This document shows positions 15,747 to 24,487 of a stretch of DNA of 29,596 bases, one piece after another (the stretch's first letter is position 1; the number at the start of each line of letters is the position of its first letter). A program made the translations under genes and the position numbers. The stretch is taken from assembly GCA_964472855.1 (NCBI GenBank), contig CAYYMJ010000035.1:1-29596 (forward strand). Reading direction: 5' to 3'. Source of the DNA: Tranquillimonas sp964472855. Lineage in GTDB: Bacteria; Pseudomonadota; Alphaproteobacteria; Rhodobacterales; Rhodobacteraceae. The notes under the pieces are model-generated. The model did not search any database and was not told where the DNA came from. It saw only the letters and a program-made list of their open reading frames with translations.

Positions 15747-16696
15747 AGCGCCGTGCGGGCCACCCGCGCCTCGACCGCCTGCCAGATCATCTCGGCCACG
15801 TTGATCCCGTCAAAGCGTTCGAGTTCCTGAATGCCGGTGGGCGAGGTAACGTTGATCTCGGTCAGCCGGTCGCCGATCACGTCGATGCCAACGAAAACCT
15901 GGCCGTTGTCGCGCAATGTCGGGCCGATCGCGGCGCAGATCTCGCGGTCGCGCGCGGTCAGTTCGGCCGGCACCGCCTTGCCGCCGACATGCATGTTCGA
16001 CCGCGTCTCGCCCGCCGCGGGCAACCGGTTTATCGCCCCGACAGGTTCGCCGTCGACAAGGATCACCCGCTTGTCGCCCTGCTTGACCGCCGGCAGATAG
16101 GCCTGCGCGATCAGAGGCTCGCGGCTGATGGTGGTGAACATCTCGTGCAGGCTGGCGATGTTATGGTCCCCGGGGGCGAGGCGAAAGACGCCCGCGCCAC
16201 CGTTGCCGTACAGCGGCTTGACGATGATGTCGCGATACCGGTCGCGAAAGGCCTTCAGCGCGCCAAGGTCGCGTGCGATCAGCGTCGGGGGGATCAGGTC
16301 GGGAAAACGCAGAACCAGCAGCTTTTCGGGAAAATTGCGCACCCAGAAAGGGTCGTTCACAACCAGCGTGCCCGGATGCACCTGGTCCAGCAGGTGGGTG
16401 GTGGTGATATAGCCCATGTCAAAGGGCGGGTCCTGGCGCAGCCAGATGACATCCATCGCGGCCAGGTCGATCTCGGCCTCGGGGCCCAGATCGGCGTGAT
16501 TGCCGCTTTCGCGCCGCACGCTCACCGACCGGCCCAGCGCCACAAGCCGACCGTCGCGCCAGATCAGTTGCTCGGGCGTGTAGACAAACAGCACATGTCC
16601 CCGCTCCTGCGCCTCTTCAGCCAGTCGGAAACTGCTGTCGGCGTGGATGTCGACATTCTGGATCGGATCCATCTGAAAGGCGATTTTCAGGGGCAT
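15743..16696 (-). CDS. gshB: Glutathione synthetase
   Basis: The 317-residue protein starts with the GshB N-domain (LKIAFQMDPIQNVDIHADSS) and contains WLRQDPPFDMGYITTTHLLD, the ATP-grasp lysine region IVKPLYGNGGAGVF, and the C-terminal metal and substrate residues GIDVIGDRLTEINVTSPTG. It joins gamma-glutamylcysteine and glycine with ATP to make glutathione in the cytoplasm. Its stop overlaps that of the YifB gene by four bases. It lies 62 bases downstream of yraN on the same strand and could be co-transcribed with rsmI-yraN. Confidence 0.96.
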   Translation of the reverse strand: MPLKIAFQMDPIQNVDIHADSSFRLAEEAQERGHVLFVYTPEQLIWRDGRLVALGRSVSVRRESGNHADLGPEAEIDLAAMDVIWLRQDPPFDMGYITTTHLLDQVHPGTLVVNDPFWVRNFPEKLLVLRFPDLIPPTLIARDLGALKAFRDRYRDIIVKPLYGNGGAGVFRLAPGDHNIASLHEMFTTISREPLIAQAYLPAVKQGDKRVILVDGEPVGAINRLPAAGETRSNMHVGGKAVPAELTARDREICAAIGPTLRDNGQVFVGIDVIGDRLTEINVTSPTGIQELERFDGINVAEMIWQAVEARVARTAL

Positions 16697-16758
16697 GGCG
16701 CAACTCCGCAGCTTGCCGCTAAATGGCAGCGCCTTGCCCCATAGGCAATGGGCCGATG

Positions 16759-17112
16759 TCAGAGCATGCCGGCATTCTCGAGGATTTCAATGTGCCCCGC
16801 GCCATCCACAAGCGCCACGTCGATCTGCATCGCCGTCAGCAGGCCCTGCGGTTCCTGCCCGCAATATTCCTGTGCGGCGCACTGAATACGCTGCATCTGG
16901 CGCGGGCGCAGGCTGGCGGCGGCCCGGGCGTGGGTCGACGATGATTTCACCTCGATGAAAACCAGGCCATCCGGGCGCCGGGCAACAATATCGATCTCGC
17001 CGCCCCGGCCCCGCCACCGCTGTTTCTCGATGACATGCCCCGAACCGGCATAGCAGGCCGCAACGCGATCTTCGGCGGCCTTGCCGGAATGATAACTGAC
17101 TGAACCGCTCAT
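16759..17112 (-). CDS. yraN: YraN (UPF0102) family nuclease-like protein
   Basis: The 117-residue protein has the Holliday-junction-resolvase-like fold signature of the UPF0102 family: KAAEDRVAACY near the N-terminus, then GEIDIVARRPDGLVFIEVKS with Glu39, Asp41, Glu54 and Lys56 as the metal-binding nuclease-type residues. Its biochemical role is not established, though a DNA-processing function is suggested by the fold. It overlaps the rsmI stop in a four-base ATGA junction, a common arrangement in Proteobacteria. Confidence 0.92.
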   Translation of the reverse strand: MSGSVSYHSGKAAEDRVAACYAGSGHVIEKQRWRGRGGEIDIVARRPDGLVFIEVKSSSTHARAAASLRPRQMQRIQCAAQEYCGQEPQGLLTAMQIDVALVDGAGHIEILENAGML

Positions 17113-17975
17113 TGGTCTTTCTCCAGTTTCAGCGCCATCTGGTAGACGTCGCGCCGCCCGACACCCAGCCGGTCCGCGACATCGCGCGCCGCATCCTTGA
17201 CCCGCATGGTTGCCAGCGCCGTGCGCAGCGCGGCTTCAACAGTATCGGGGCCCACCTCGGCGCGACTGCGGTCGACAAGCAGCACCACTTCACCGCGAAT
17301 GGCCTCGCCATCCGCAAGCCGCGCCGACAGTTCGCCCAGGCTGCCCCTGATCACATCTTCGAATTTCTTGGTCAGTTCCCGACACAGCGCCGCAGGCCGG
17401 CCTTCGCCCAATATGTCACACATTTCCCTAACAGTTGACGAACATCGCCGCGGGCTTTCAAAAAACACCAGCGTCGCCGGAACCTCGGCCAGTTCCCGCA
17501 GCGCCGCCTTGCGGGCGCCCGATGCCGGCGGCAGGAAACCGGCGAACAGGAAACGGTCGGTCGGCAGCCCGGCCACCGCCAGCGCCGCCAACAGGGCCGA
17601 CGGGCCCGGCGCCGAGGTCACGTTCTGCCCGGCCGCGATTGCCTCGCGCGCCAGCACAAAGCCCGGGTCGGCCACCAGCGGCGTGCCCGCGTCCGAGGCA
17701 TAGGCCACGCTTTTTCCATCGGCCAGCGCGGCGATGATCCTGGGGCGCACCGCCGGGCCGTTATGGTCGTGATACGACCATAACGGCCGGCCGCCCAGCG
17801 GGATGGAATGCAACTCCATCAGCCGCCGCAATGTGCGCGTATCCTCGGCCAGCAGGATATCGGCGGTGGCCAGCGTATCCAGCGCCCGCAGCGTGATATC
17901 GCGCGCGGCGCCGATCGGTGTCGCCACCAGATAAAGCCCCGGTGACAGCGCCTTTTCGGTCGTGAAACTTGCCAT
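17109..17975 (-). CDS. rsmI: 16S rRNA (cytidine-1402-2'-O)-methyltransferase
   Basis: The 288-residue protein shows the tetrapyrrole-methylase-type SAM-dependent fold of RsmI: LYLVATPIGAARDITLRALD, the ILLAEDTRTLRRLM segment, SDAGTPLVADPGFVL and GPSALLAALAVAGLPTDRFLFAGFLPP. It methylates the ribose of C1402 in 16S rRNA at the decoding centre. A GGAAGG stretch precedes the ATG. It is divergent from the LpoA-like lipoprotein gene (83-base gap), a pairing that is often seen in Proteobacteria. Confidence 0.96.
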   Translation of the reverse strand: MASFTTEKALSPGLYLVATPIGAARDITLRALDTLATADILLAEDTRTLRRLMELHSIPLGGRPLWSYHDHNGPAVRPRIIAALADGKSVAYASDAGTPLVADPGFVLAREAIAAGQNVTSAPGPSALLAALAVAGLPTDRFLFAGFLPPASGARKAALRELAEVPATLVFFESPRRCSSTVREMCDILGEGRPAALCRELTKKFEDVIRGSLGELSARLADGEAIRGEVVLLVDRSRAEVGPDTVEAALRTALATMRVKDAARDVADRLGVGRRDVYQMALKLEKDQ

Positions 17976-18058
17976 GGCCGGGGCCTTCCGATTTACACTC
18001 GCGGCTTGCGCGCATAGGCTCGCCTTCGCGCCGGAAATGGCTGAAGAAGGATCGCGTG

Positions 18059-19240
18059 ATGTTTGCCCTTTCGACCGTCGCCCGCAAGACGGCCAGTCTG
18101 CTTATTGTCGCCGCGGCCATGCTGCTGGCCTCGTGTGACGATTCCGCCATGACCGGCGCCACCTTCGGGCAGCGGATCAATCCCGGCAAACCGATCGAGG
18201 TCGGTCTGTTGCTTCCGGCTTCGGATTTCGACGGCGGCGGGGCGATCCTGGCCGAAAGCGCCGAAAATGCCGCCCGGCTTGCCGTGGCCGACCTGCAGGA
18301 TGTCGAGATCGACCTGCGCGTCTATGACACCGGCGGCACGCCCGAAGGCGCCAGCGCCGCCGCGACCCGCGCCATTGCCGAGGGTGCCAAGATCCTGTTG
18401 GGCCCGGTCTTTTCCCAGACAACGCTGGCCGCGGCCGGACCGGCAAGTTCAGCCGATGTCAACATCCTGTCGCTGTCCAACAACGAGGCCATTGCCGGGG
18501 GGCGCATCTTTCTTCTGGGCAGCACGTTCGGCAACACCGCCGACCGGCTGGTCGCCTTTGCCCTGCGCCAGGGCAAGCGCAATGTCTTTGTGATGCACGG
18601 CAACAGCCTGGCCGAGGGTCAGGCCCGCGATGCGGTGGCCAATGCGGTGTTTTCCCACGACGCGACGCTTGTGGGCTCTGGCAGTTTCGATCTCAGCCAG
18701 GAAGGCGTGACCGCCGCCCTGCCGGTTCTGGCCAGCCAGGCCAAGGCCGCCGCCGCCGACATCGTCTTCCTGACGTCGGGCAACGAAGGTGCGCTGCCGT
18801 TTCTGGCCGATCTGCTGCCCGAGCAGGGCCTTGGCCCCGACGTCGTGCAGTATGCCGGGATGCGCCGGCTCGACATTCCCACCTCGGCGCTGTCGGTCCG
18901 GGGTCTGCAGGGCAGCTGGTTCACCCTGCCCGACACGGCGCTGGACCAGGCCTTCGTGGAACGCTATCGCGCAACCTATGGCAACCAGCCGCACCCAATC
19001 GTCGCCGCGCCGGCCTATGACGGCATCGCCGCGATCGGCGCGCTTGCCGCCCGGGGTGACGCCAATGCCCTGACCAGCACCGGGCTGACCCGGTCGTCGG
19101 GCTTTGTCGGGGCCAGCGGGGTGTTCCGGCTGTTCGCGGACGGAACCAACCAGCGCGGCCTTGCCGTGGCCCAGGTGCAGGATGGCAAGGTCGTGGTGAT
19201 CGACCCGGCACCCAGAAGCTTTTCGGGCAGCGGGTTCTAG
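18059..19240 (+). CDS. Penicillin-binding protein activator (LpoA-like) lipoprotein
   Basis: The 393-residue product has a lipoprotein signal peptide with lipobox LLASC (Cys26) and a periplasmic type I ligand-binding fold similar to branched-chain amino-acid binding proteins: IEVGLLLPASDFDGGG, the AILLGPVFSQTT-like segment ILLGPVFSQTT, and NILSLSNNEAIAGG. In gamma-proteobacteria the homologous C-terminal domain of LpoA activates penicillin-binding protein PBP1A. The N-terminal TPR domain of LpoA is missing, as in alphaproteobacterial forms. ATG 18059 follows GAAGGA. It is divergent from rsmI and upstream of glnD. Confidence 0.85.
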   Translation: MFALSTVARKTASLLIVAAAMLLASCDDSAMTGATFGQRINPGKPIEVGLLLPASDFDGGGAILAESAENAARLAVADLQDVEIDLRVYDTGGTPEGASAAATRAIAEGAKILLGPVFSQTTLAAAGPASSADVNILSLSNNEAIAGGRIFLLGSTFGNTADRLVAFALRQGKRNVFVMHGNSLAEGQARDAVANAVFSHDATLVGSGSFDLSQEGVTAALPVLASQAKAAAADIVFLTSGNEGALPFLADLLPEQGLGPDVVQYAGMRRLDIPTSALSVRGLQGSWFTLPDTALDQAFVERYRATYGNQPHPIVAAPAYDGIAAIGALAARGDANALTSTGLTRSSGFVGASGVFRLFADGTNQRGLAVAQVQDGKVVVIDPAPRSFSGSGF

Positions 19241-19258
19241 CGTCGCGGCGCCCCTGCC

Positions 19259-22006
19259 ATGGCCGAACCTGCCCACAGCCTGCCCCGCGACACCGCCGCC
19301 TCTGACCGGATCGGCGCGGCATTCGGCACCGGCGCGCCCGACGATTTCGGAGCCCGCCGCAAGCTGATCGTCGACACCCTGCGCGACACTCTGGCCGAGG
19401 GCCGGGCCGCGTTGGCGGCGGCCTTCGACGGCCAGCCGCGGTCGGCCCGGGCCATGGTCACCGGTTATGCGGCGCTGATCGACACGGTGGTGCTGGCCGC
19501 CTTCGACGCGGCGCGCCGCTATCTGGTTGGCCCCGACACCACGGCCGCGCCCGGGGTTGCCGATCTGGCCCTGCTGGCCGTGGGCGGCTATGGCCGGGCC
19601 GAGATGGCCCCGCAGTCCGACGTCGACCTGCTGTTTCTGGCCAGCAGCGACATCACCCCCGAGGCCGAGCAGGTCATCGAGGCCACGCTTTACACCCTTT
19701 GGGACCTGCACCTGAAGGTCGGGCATGCCAGCCGCACGATCAGGGATTGCCTGCGCCTCGCGCGGGAAGATTTCACCATCCGCACCGCCCTGCTGGAGCT
19801 GCGCTTTCTCACCGGCGACCCGCAGCCGGCCGCCCACCTTCGCCACCGGTTGCGCAACGAGCTGTTCGACAACACCACCGCCGAATTCATCGAGGCCAAG
19901 CTGGTCGAGCGCGACCAGCGCCACCTGAAACAGGGCGGCCAGCGCTATATGGTGGAACCCAACGTCAAGGAAGGCAAAGGCGGCCTGCGCGACCTGCAGA
20001 CGCTGTACTGGATCGCCAAATACACCAAGGGCGTCGAAGAGGTGGCCGACCTGGTCGGCGAAGGGGTCCTGACCGCCGACGAGCTCGCCAATTTCCAGCG
20101 GGCCGAGGCATTCCTGATGGCGGTGCGCTGCCACCTGCACCTGCTGACCGGCCGGGCCGTCGACCAGCTGACCTTTGACATGCAGATCGAGGTGGCGCGC
20201 GCGATGGGCTTTGCCGACCGGTCCGGGCGGCGCGGTGTCGAGCATTTCATGCAGGAATATTTCCGCCACGCCACGCAAGTGGGCGACCTGACCCGCATCG
20301 TCCTGACCGGGCTCGAGGCGCGGCATGTCAAGCGGGCGCCCAGTCTGGTCGGCCTGTTCCGGCGCCGGAAACGGGTCAAGCGGGCCTATAAGGTGGTTCA
20401 CAACCGGCTGGACATTGCCGACCCCGAAAGCTTTCTGAAAGACGGGCTGAACCTGTTGCGCATATTCGAAGAGGCGCTGCGCACCGGCTATCTGATCCAC
20501 CCCGACGCCATGCGCCTGATCGGAGCCAACCTGCATCTGATCAACGACGACATCCGCCGCGACCCAAAGGCGGCGGCGCTGTTTCTGGATCTGCTGCTGG
20601 AACACGGCAACCCCGAGCGCGCGCTGCGCCGGATGAACGAGCTTGGGGTGCTGGCCGCCTTTGTCCCCGAATTCGAGCCGATCCTCGCGATGATGCAATT
20701 CTCGATGTATCACGACTATACGGTCGACGAGCACACCATCCAGTGTGTGTCGATCCTGGCCCAGATCGAGCGCGAGGAACTGCAAGAGGAACTGCCGGTC
20801 GCCAGCCAGATCCTGCGCGAGGGCGTGAAACGCCGTATCCTTTATGTCGGGCTGCTGCTGCATGACATCGGCAAGGGCCGGGACGAGGATCATTCGATCC
20901 TTGGCGCCCGCATCACGCGCAAGGTGGCGCCGCGGCTGGGGCTGGACGAAAAGGAAGCCGAAATCGCCGAATGGCTGGTGCGCTATCACCTGCTGATGTC
21001 GGACATGGCGCAAAAGCGCGACATCTCGGATCCGCGCACCGTGCGGGCCTTTGCCAAGGCGGTGCGCACGCGCGAGCGGCTTGACCTGCTGACGGTGCTG
21101 ACGGTTTGCGACATCCGCGGCGTGGGTCCGGGGACGTGGAACAACTGGAAGGCGCAGCTTTTGCGCTCGCTCTACCGCGACACGGCCGACGCGCTGGAGA
21201 ACGGCATGGAGGCGATCAATGTCGAGCATCAGGCCGACGAGGCGCGCAAGGCTTTGCGCGTCGCGCTGAAGGGCTGGAAGGACGACCGGATCGACCACGA
21301 GCTGGACCGTCACTATCCGCCCTATTGGCAGGGGCTGCCAAGCTCGGCCCATGTCCTGTTTGCAAAGATGCTCAAGGGTCTGGCCGACGATGAAATCCGC
21401 ATGGATCTGAAGCCCGACGAAGACCATGACGCCACCCGCGCCAGCTTTGCCATGGCCGACCATCCGGGGATATTCGGGCGCATTGCCGGGGCGCTGGCGC
21501 TGGTGGGGGCCAATGTGGTGGACGCGCGCACCTATACGTCGCGCGACGGCTTCGCGACGGCGGTCTTCTGGCTGCAGGACCGCGACGGCCAGCCCTATGA
21601 GGCGTCGCGCCTGCGTCGGCTGAAATCGATGATCGACAAGACCCTGAAGGGCGAGGTCGTGGCCCGCGACGCGCTGGGGCCCAAGGACAAGGTGAAAAAG
21701 CGCGAGCGTGGCTTCAGGGTCCCGACCGCGATCAGCTTCGACAATGAAGGGTCCGAGATCTACACCATCATCGAGGTCGACACCCGCGACCGCCCCGCGC
21801 TGCTGTATGATCTGACGCGGGCGCTGGGCGCGGCCAATGTCACGATTTCCAGCGCGGTCATCGCGACCTATGGGGCGCAGGTGGTCGACAGCTTTTATGT
21901 CAAGGACATGTTCGGGCTGAAGGTGCATTCGGTCGCCAAGCAGCGCGGGCTGGAGAAACGCCTGCGCGCGGCGATCGAGGCCGGCGCGGAACGGGCGCTG
22001 GCCTGA
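19259..22006 (+). CDS. glnD: [Protein-PII] uridylyltransferase / uridylyl-removing enzyme
   Basis: The 915-residue protein has the full GlnD domain order. The nucleotidyltransferase site is GGYGRAEM...SDVDLLFL (Gly109-Gly110, Asp121, Asp123); a GlnD linker with VEPNVKEGKGGLRDLQTL follows; an HD hydrolase domain at about 485-610 contains HTIQ and LLLHDIGKGRDEDHS; and two C-terminal ACT domains start near 730 (HPGIFGRIAGAL) and 837 (RDRPALLYDLTRAL). It uridylylates PII when glutamine is low and deuridylylates it when glutamine is high, controlling nitrogen assimilation. The ATG has no strong ribosome binding site. It overlaps murJ by one base (TGATG). Confidence 0.97.
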   Translation: MAEPAHSLPRDTAASDRIGAAFGTGAPDDFGARRKLIVDTLRDTLAEGRAALAAAFDGQPRSARAMVTGYAALIDTVVLAAFDAARRYLVGPDTTAAPGVADLALLAVGGYGRAEMAPQSDVDLLFLASSDITPEAEQVIEATLYTLWDLHLKVGHASRTIRDCLRLAREDFTIRTALLELRFLTGDPQPAAHLRHRLRNELFDNTTAEFIEAKLVERDQRHLKQGGQRYMVEPNVKEGKGGLRDLQTLYWIAKYTKGVEEVADLVGEGVLTADELANFQRAEAFLMAVRCHLHLLTGRAVDQLTFDMQIEVARAMGFADRSGRRGVEHFMQEYFRHATQVGDLTRIVLTGLEARHVKRAPSLVGLFRRRKRVKRAYKVVHNRLDIADPESFLKDGLNLLRIFEEALRTGYLIHPDAMRLIGANLHLINDDIRRDPKAAALFLDLLLEHGNPERALRRMNELGVLAAFVPEFEPILAMMQFSMYHDYTVDEHTIQCVSILAQIEREELQEELPVASQILREGVKRRILYVGLLLHDIGKGRDEDHSILGARITRKVAPRLGLDEKEAEIAEWLVRYHLLMSDMAQKRDISDPRTVRAFAKAVRTRERLDLLTVLTVCDIRGVGPGTWNNWKAQLLRSLYRDTADALENGMEAINVEHQADEARKALRVALKGWKDDRIDHELDRHYPPYWQGLPSSAHVLFAKMLKGLADDEIRMDLKPDEDHDATRASFAMADHPGIFGRIAGALALVGANVVDARTYTSRDGFATAVFWLQDRDGQPYEASRLRRLKSMIDKTLKGEVVARDALGPKDKVKKRERGFRVPTAISFDNEGSEIYTIIEVDTRDRPALLYDLTRALGAANVTISSAVIATYGAQVVDSFYVKDMFGLKVHSVAKQRGLEKRLRAAIEAGAERALA

Positions 22007-23547
22007 TGGCGGCATCGCGGCTGGCGCGCGGCTTCATGACCGTGGGCCTGTGGACCATGGCCAGCCGCATCCTTGGCTTTGTCCGCGATATCATGATTGC
22101 CGCGACGCTGGGCGCCGGGCCGGTGGCCGAGGCCTTCCTGATCGCCTTCAGCCTGCCCAACATGTTCCGCCGCTTTTTCGCCGAGGGCGCCTTCAACATG
22201 GCCTTCATCCCGATGTTCTCGAAAAAGCTCGAGCGGGGCGAGGATTCCGGCGATTTCGCGCGCGACGCCTTTTCGGGGCTGGCGGCGGTTCTGATCGTGT
22301 TCACGCTGCTGGCGCAGCTTGCCATGCCGGCGCTGGTGCTGGCCATGGCGTCGGGCTTTGCCGACGACGGGCGGTTTGCGCAGTCGGTGCTGTTCGGGCG
22401 CATCGCCTTTCCCTATATCCTGTTCATCTCGCTGGCCGCGCTGTTGGCGGGGGTCCTGAACACCACCGGGCGATTCGTGGCCGCGGCGGCGGCGCCGGTG
22501 CTGCTGAACATCCTGATGATCGCGGCGCTGGTTCTGGCCGCCCGCGCCGGCTGGCCGCCGGGGCTGACCCTGGCCTGGACGGTGCCGGTGGCCGGGGTCG
22601 CGCAGATGGCGCTGGTCTGGGTGGCGGCGTCGCGGGCCGGCTTTCGGCTGGTGCCGCGGCGGCCGCGGCTGACGCCGGAATTGCGGCGCCTGGCGGTCAT
22701 CGCCGCGCCGGCGGCGCTGGCCGGGGGCGTGGTGCAGGTCAACCTGCTGGTGGGGCGGCAGGTGGCAAGCTTTTTCGACGGCGCCGTCGCCTGGCTGAGC
22801 TTTGCCGACCGGCTGTATCAGTTGCCGCTGGGCGTGGTGGGCATTGCCATCGGCGTGGTGCTGTTGCCGGAATTGTCGCGGCGGCTGGGGGCCGGGGACG
22901 GCGAAGGCGGGCGCGCGGCGCTGAACCGGGCGGCCGAGATGGCGCTGGCGCTGACCGTGCCGGCGGCGGTGGCCTTTGTGCTGGTGCCGGTGCCGCTGAT
23001 TTCAGTGTTGTTCGAGCGCGGCGCCTTCGGGCCCGCCGACACCGGGCCCACGGCGGTGGCGCTGGCGATCTATGGCCTGGGGCTGCCGGCCTTCGTGCTG
23101 CAAAAGGTGCTGCAGCCGCTGTTTTTCGCGCGCGAGGACACGCGCACGCCGCTGCGCTATGCGCTGGTGGCCCTGGCGATCAATGCGCTGGTGGCCATCG
23201 GGCTGGCGCCGGTGCTGGGCTTTCTGGCCGCGGCTTGGGGCACGACGCTGGCGGGGTGGGCGATGACACTGCTGTTGTGGCGCGCCAGCCAGGCCATGGG
23301 CGACGCCGCCCGGCCGGACGCGCGCCTGCGGGCGCGGGCACCGCGGATCGTGGCGGCCTCGGCCATCATGGGCGTGGTGCTGGCGGTTTTCATGGCCTTT
23401 GCCGGCGACTGGTTCGCTGTGCCCGGGCTGCGGATACCGGCGCTGGTGTTGCTGGTCGTGCTGGGGCTGGTCGCGTATTTCGGGGCCGGCCATGTGCTGG
23501 GGGCCTTCCGGCTGGGCGAGCTGCGCGGGATGCTGCGGCGCGGCTGA
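22006..23547 (+). CDS. murJ: Lipid II flippase MurJ
   Basis: The 513-residue inner-membrane protein has about fourteen hydrophobic helices and the MviN/MurJ signature: LGFVRDIMIAATLGAG, FLIAFSLPNMFRRFFAEGAF and NMAFIPMFSKK. It flips undecaprenyl-linked lipid II to the periplasmic face for peptidoglycan synthesis. Its start overlaps the glnD stop, giving a coupled glnD-murJ pair. The stop codon lies at the beginning of a tandem palindromic repeat that fills the start of the following intergenic region. Confidence 0.96.
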   Translation: MAASRLARGFMTVGLWTMASRILGFVRDIMIAATLGAGPVAEAFLIAFSLPNMFRRFFAEGAFNMAFIPMFSKKLERGEDSGDFARDAFSGLAAVLIVFTLLAQLAMPALVLAMASGFADDGRFAQSVLFGRIAFPYILFISLAALLAGVLNTTGRFVAAAAAPVLLNILMIAALVLAARAGWPPGLTLAWTVPVAGVAQMALVWVAASRAGFRLVPRRPRLTPELRRLAVIAAPAALAGGVVQVNLLVGRQVASFFDGAVAWLSFADRLYQLPLGVVGIAIGVVLLPELSRRLGAGDGEGGRAALNRAAEMALALTVPAAVAFVLVPVPLISVLFERGAFGPADTGPTAVALAIYGLGLPAFVLQKVLQPLFFAREDTRTPLRYALVALAINALVAIGLAPVLGFLAAAWGTTLAGWAMTLLLWRASQAMGDAARPDARLRARAPRIVAASAIMGVVLAVFMAFAGDWFAVPGLRIPALVLLVVLGLVAYFGAGHVLGAFRLGELRGMLRRG

Positions 23548-23642
23548 GTTGGGGTGGCGCGGGGCCGCGCCAGTTGAGTTGGAGTTGCGTGGCGCGGGGC
23601 CGCGCCAGTTGAGTTGGAGTTGCGTGGCGCGGGGCCGCGCCA
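23538..23642. repeat. Three palindromic cores at 35-bp spacing at the murJ stop
   Basis: The perfect inverted repeat TGGCGCGG-GG-CCGCGCCA occurs at 23555-23572, 23590-23607 and 23625-23642, exactly 35 bases apart. Units two and three (23573-23607, 23608-23642) are identical over all 35 bases; the first is diverged in its left part and includes the murJ stop codon. Each copy can fold as an 8-bp stem with a two-base loop in RNA. Confidence 0.85.
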
Positions 23643-23649
23643 CGGCCGG

Positions 23650-23670
23650 GCGGGGGGCGCCGCCCCCCGC
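23650..23670. terminator. Strong GC hairpin, possible bidirectional terminator
   Basis: GCGGGGGGC and GCCCCCCGC form a perfect 9-bp stem with a three-base loop between the convergent murJ and rhomboid-like genes. It follows the three palindromes and precedes the ATATTT of the recurring element. There is no proper T-run on either strand, so termination is likely but not proven. Confidence 0.5.
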
Positions 23671-23676
23671 ACCCCC

Positions 23677-23700
23677 CGGGATATTTGCGCCAAGCTGATG
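23677..23700 (+). repeat. Single copy of the GGGATATTT...CCAAG.TGAT element
   Basis: The block CGGGATATTTGCGCCAAGCT followed by GATG matches the plus-strand element copy at 4157-4177 at about 19 of 23 positions. Here it sits directly after a GC-rich hairpin. Confidence 0.55.
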
Positions 23701-23722
23701 GGCAGTTTTCCTGGCGGGTCGG

Positions 23723-24409
23723 TCAGCGTCTTTGCATCAGCCCGCGCAGGCGGCGGATGCCGCCGGGGACCAGCAGGAACGACAGGCAGAAGCCGGTGGC
23801 GAAGCCGGCGATGTCGGCCAGCCAGCTGTTATCGGCGCCGAAGAACAGCCCGAACGCCAGTTGCAGGGTCATCAGCGCCGCGATCAGCTGGAAGGCCTTG
23901 AGCCGGTTCTGCCCGGTCGCGCCCAGCCCGACCCACAGGACGAAGCTGTAGGACCCGATCAGTCCGTAGGCGGCCGGGTAGCCGCCCACCAGCGCCACCG
24001 GGTCGTTCAGGATCAGGGTGTAGGCCACTGCCCCGGCCACGGCGGACCCGAAGAAGATGGCCAGAAAGGCGAAGGCGTTGAAGGATTCGGCCACCAGTTT
24101 GCCCAGCGCCAGCACGAAGACCACGACGAAGGCCGCGTGCATGAAGCTGAGGTGGACCAGCGGATAGCTCAGCAGGCGCACGAGGATATCGGGAACCCAC
24201 AGGCCGGCCTCGATCATGCGTTCCAACAGCACCGGCGAAAAGGCAAGGCGGTTCAGCGCCGCGACGCGCCAGCCCACGCCCTCGGCGCCGCCGATATAGC
24301 CGGCGGACGCGGCCTGGAAGGCCAGTTCGGTCCCGATGATGGCCGCGGCCAGCAGCAACACGATCCGCGGGATCGCGTTGAAGGGGCTGGCGTCATAGTC
24401 CTGTTCCAC
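23723..24409 (-). CDS. Rhomboid-fold membrane protein lacking the catalytic dyad
   Basis: The 228-residue protein has six to seven hydrophobic helices and the rhomboid layout: LSYPLVHLSFMHAAF (residues 80-94, matching the family's histidine-bearing second helix), VGGYPAAYGLIGS (141-153) at the active-site serine helix, and WLADIAGFATGF (186-197) at the catalytic-histidine helix. In active rhomboids these read GxSG and an H in the last helix; here the serine position is Tyr144 with Pro145, and the histidine position is Asp189. It is therefore probably a non-proteolytic rhomboid relative. The start is a GTG at 24409, the only plausible in-frame start; the ribosome binding site is weak. Divergent from trpS. 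Confidence 0.82.
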   Translation of the reverse strand: MEQDYDASPFNAIPRIVLLLAAAIIGTELAFQAASAGYIGGAEGVGWRVAALNRLAFSPVLLERMIEAGLWVPDILVRLLSYPLVHLSFMHAAFVVVFVLALGKLVAESFNAFAFLAIFFGSAVAGAVAYTLILNDPVALVGGYPAAYGLIGSYSFVLWVGLGATGQNRLKAFQLIAALMTLQLAFGLFFGADNSWLADIAGFATGFCLSFLLVPGGIRRLRGLMQRR

Positions 24410-24487
24410 GTCGGTCTGCCTTTCTTGACCATTGTCGCGCCTCTCGGTAAGCGAGCGGCGCAGCTTTTTCCAGCATCGGAGCGGCGA

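Noticed and set aside
18449..22015. Very long open frame (over 1,180 codons) antisense to glnD and the lipoprotein gene
   Set aside because: It mirrors the third-position GC bias of glnD, has no known domain and repeats low-complexity Arg/Gly/His composition; glnD has all five domains on the other strand.
23538..23642. CRISPR-like array at the murJ end
   Set aside because: Repeats are back to back without variable spacers and no cas gene is nearby.
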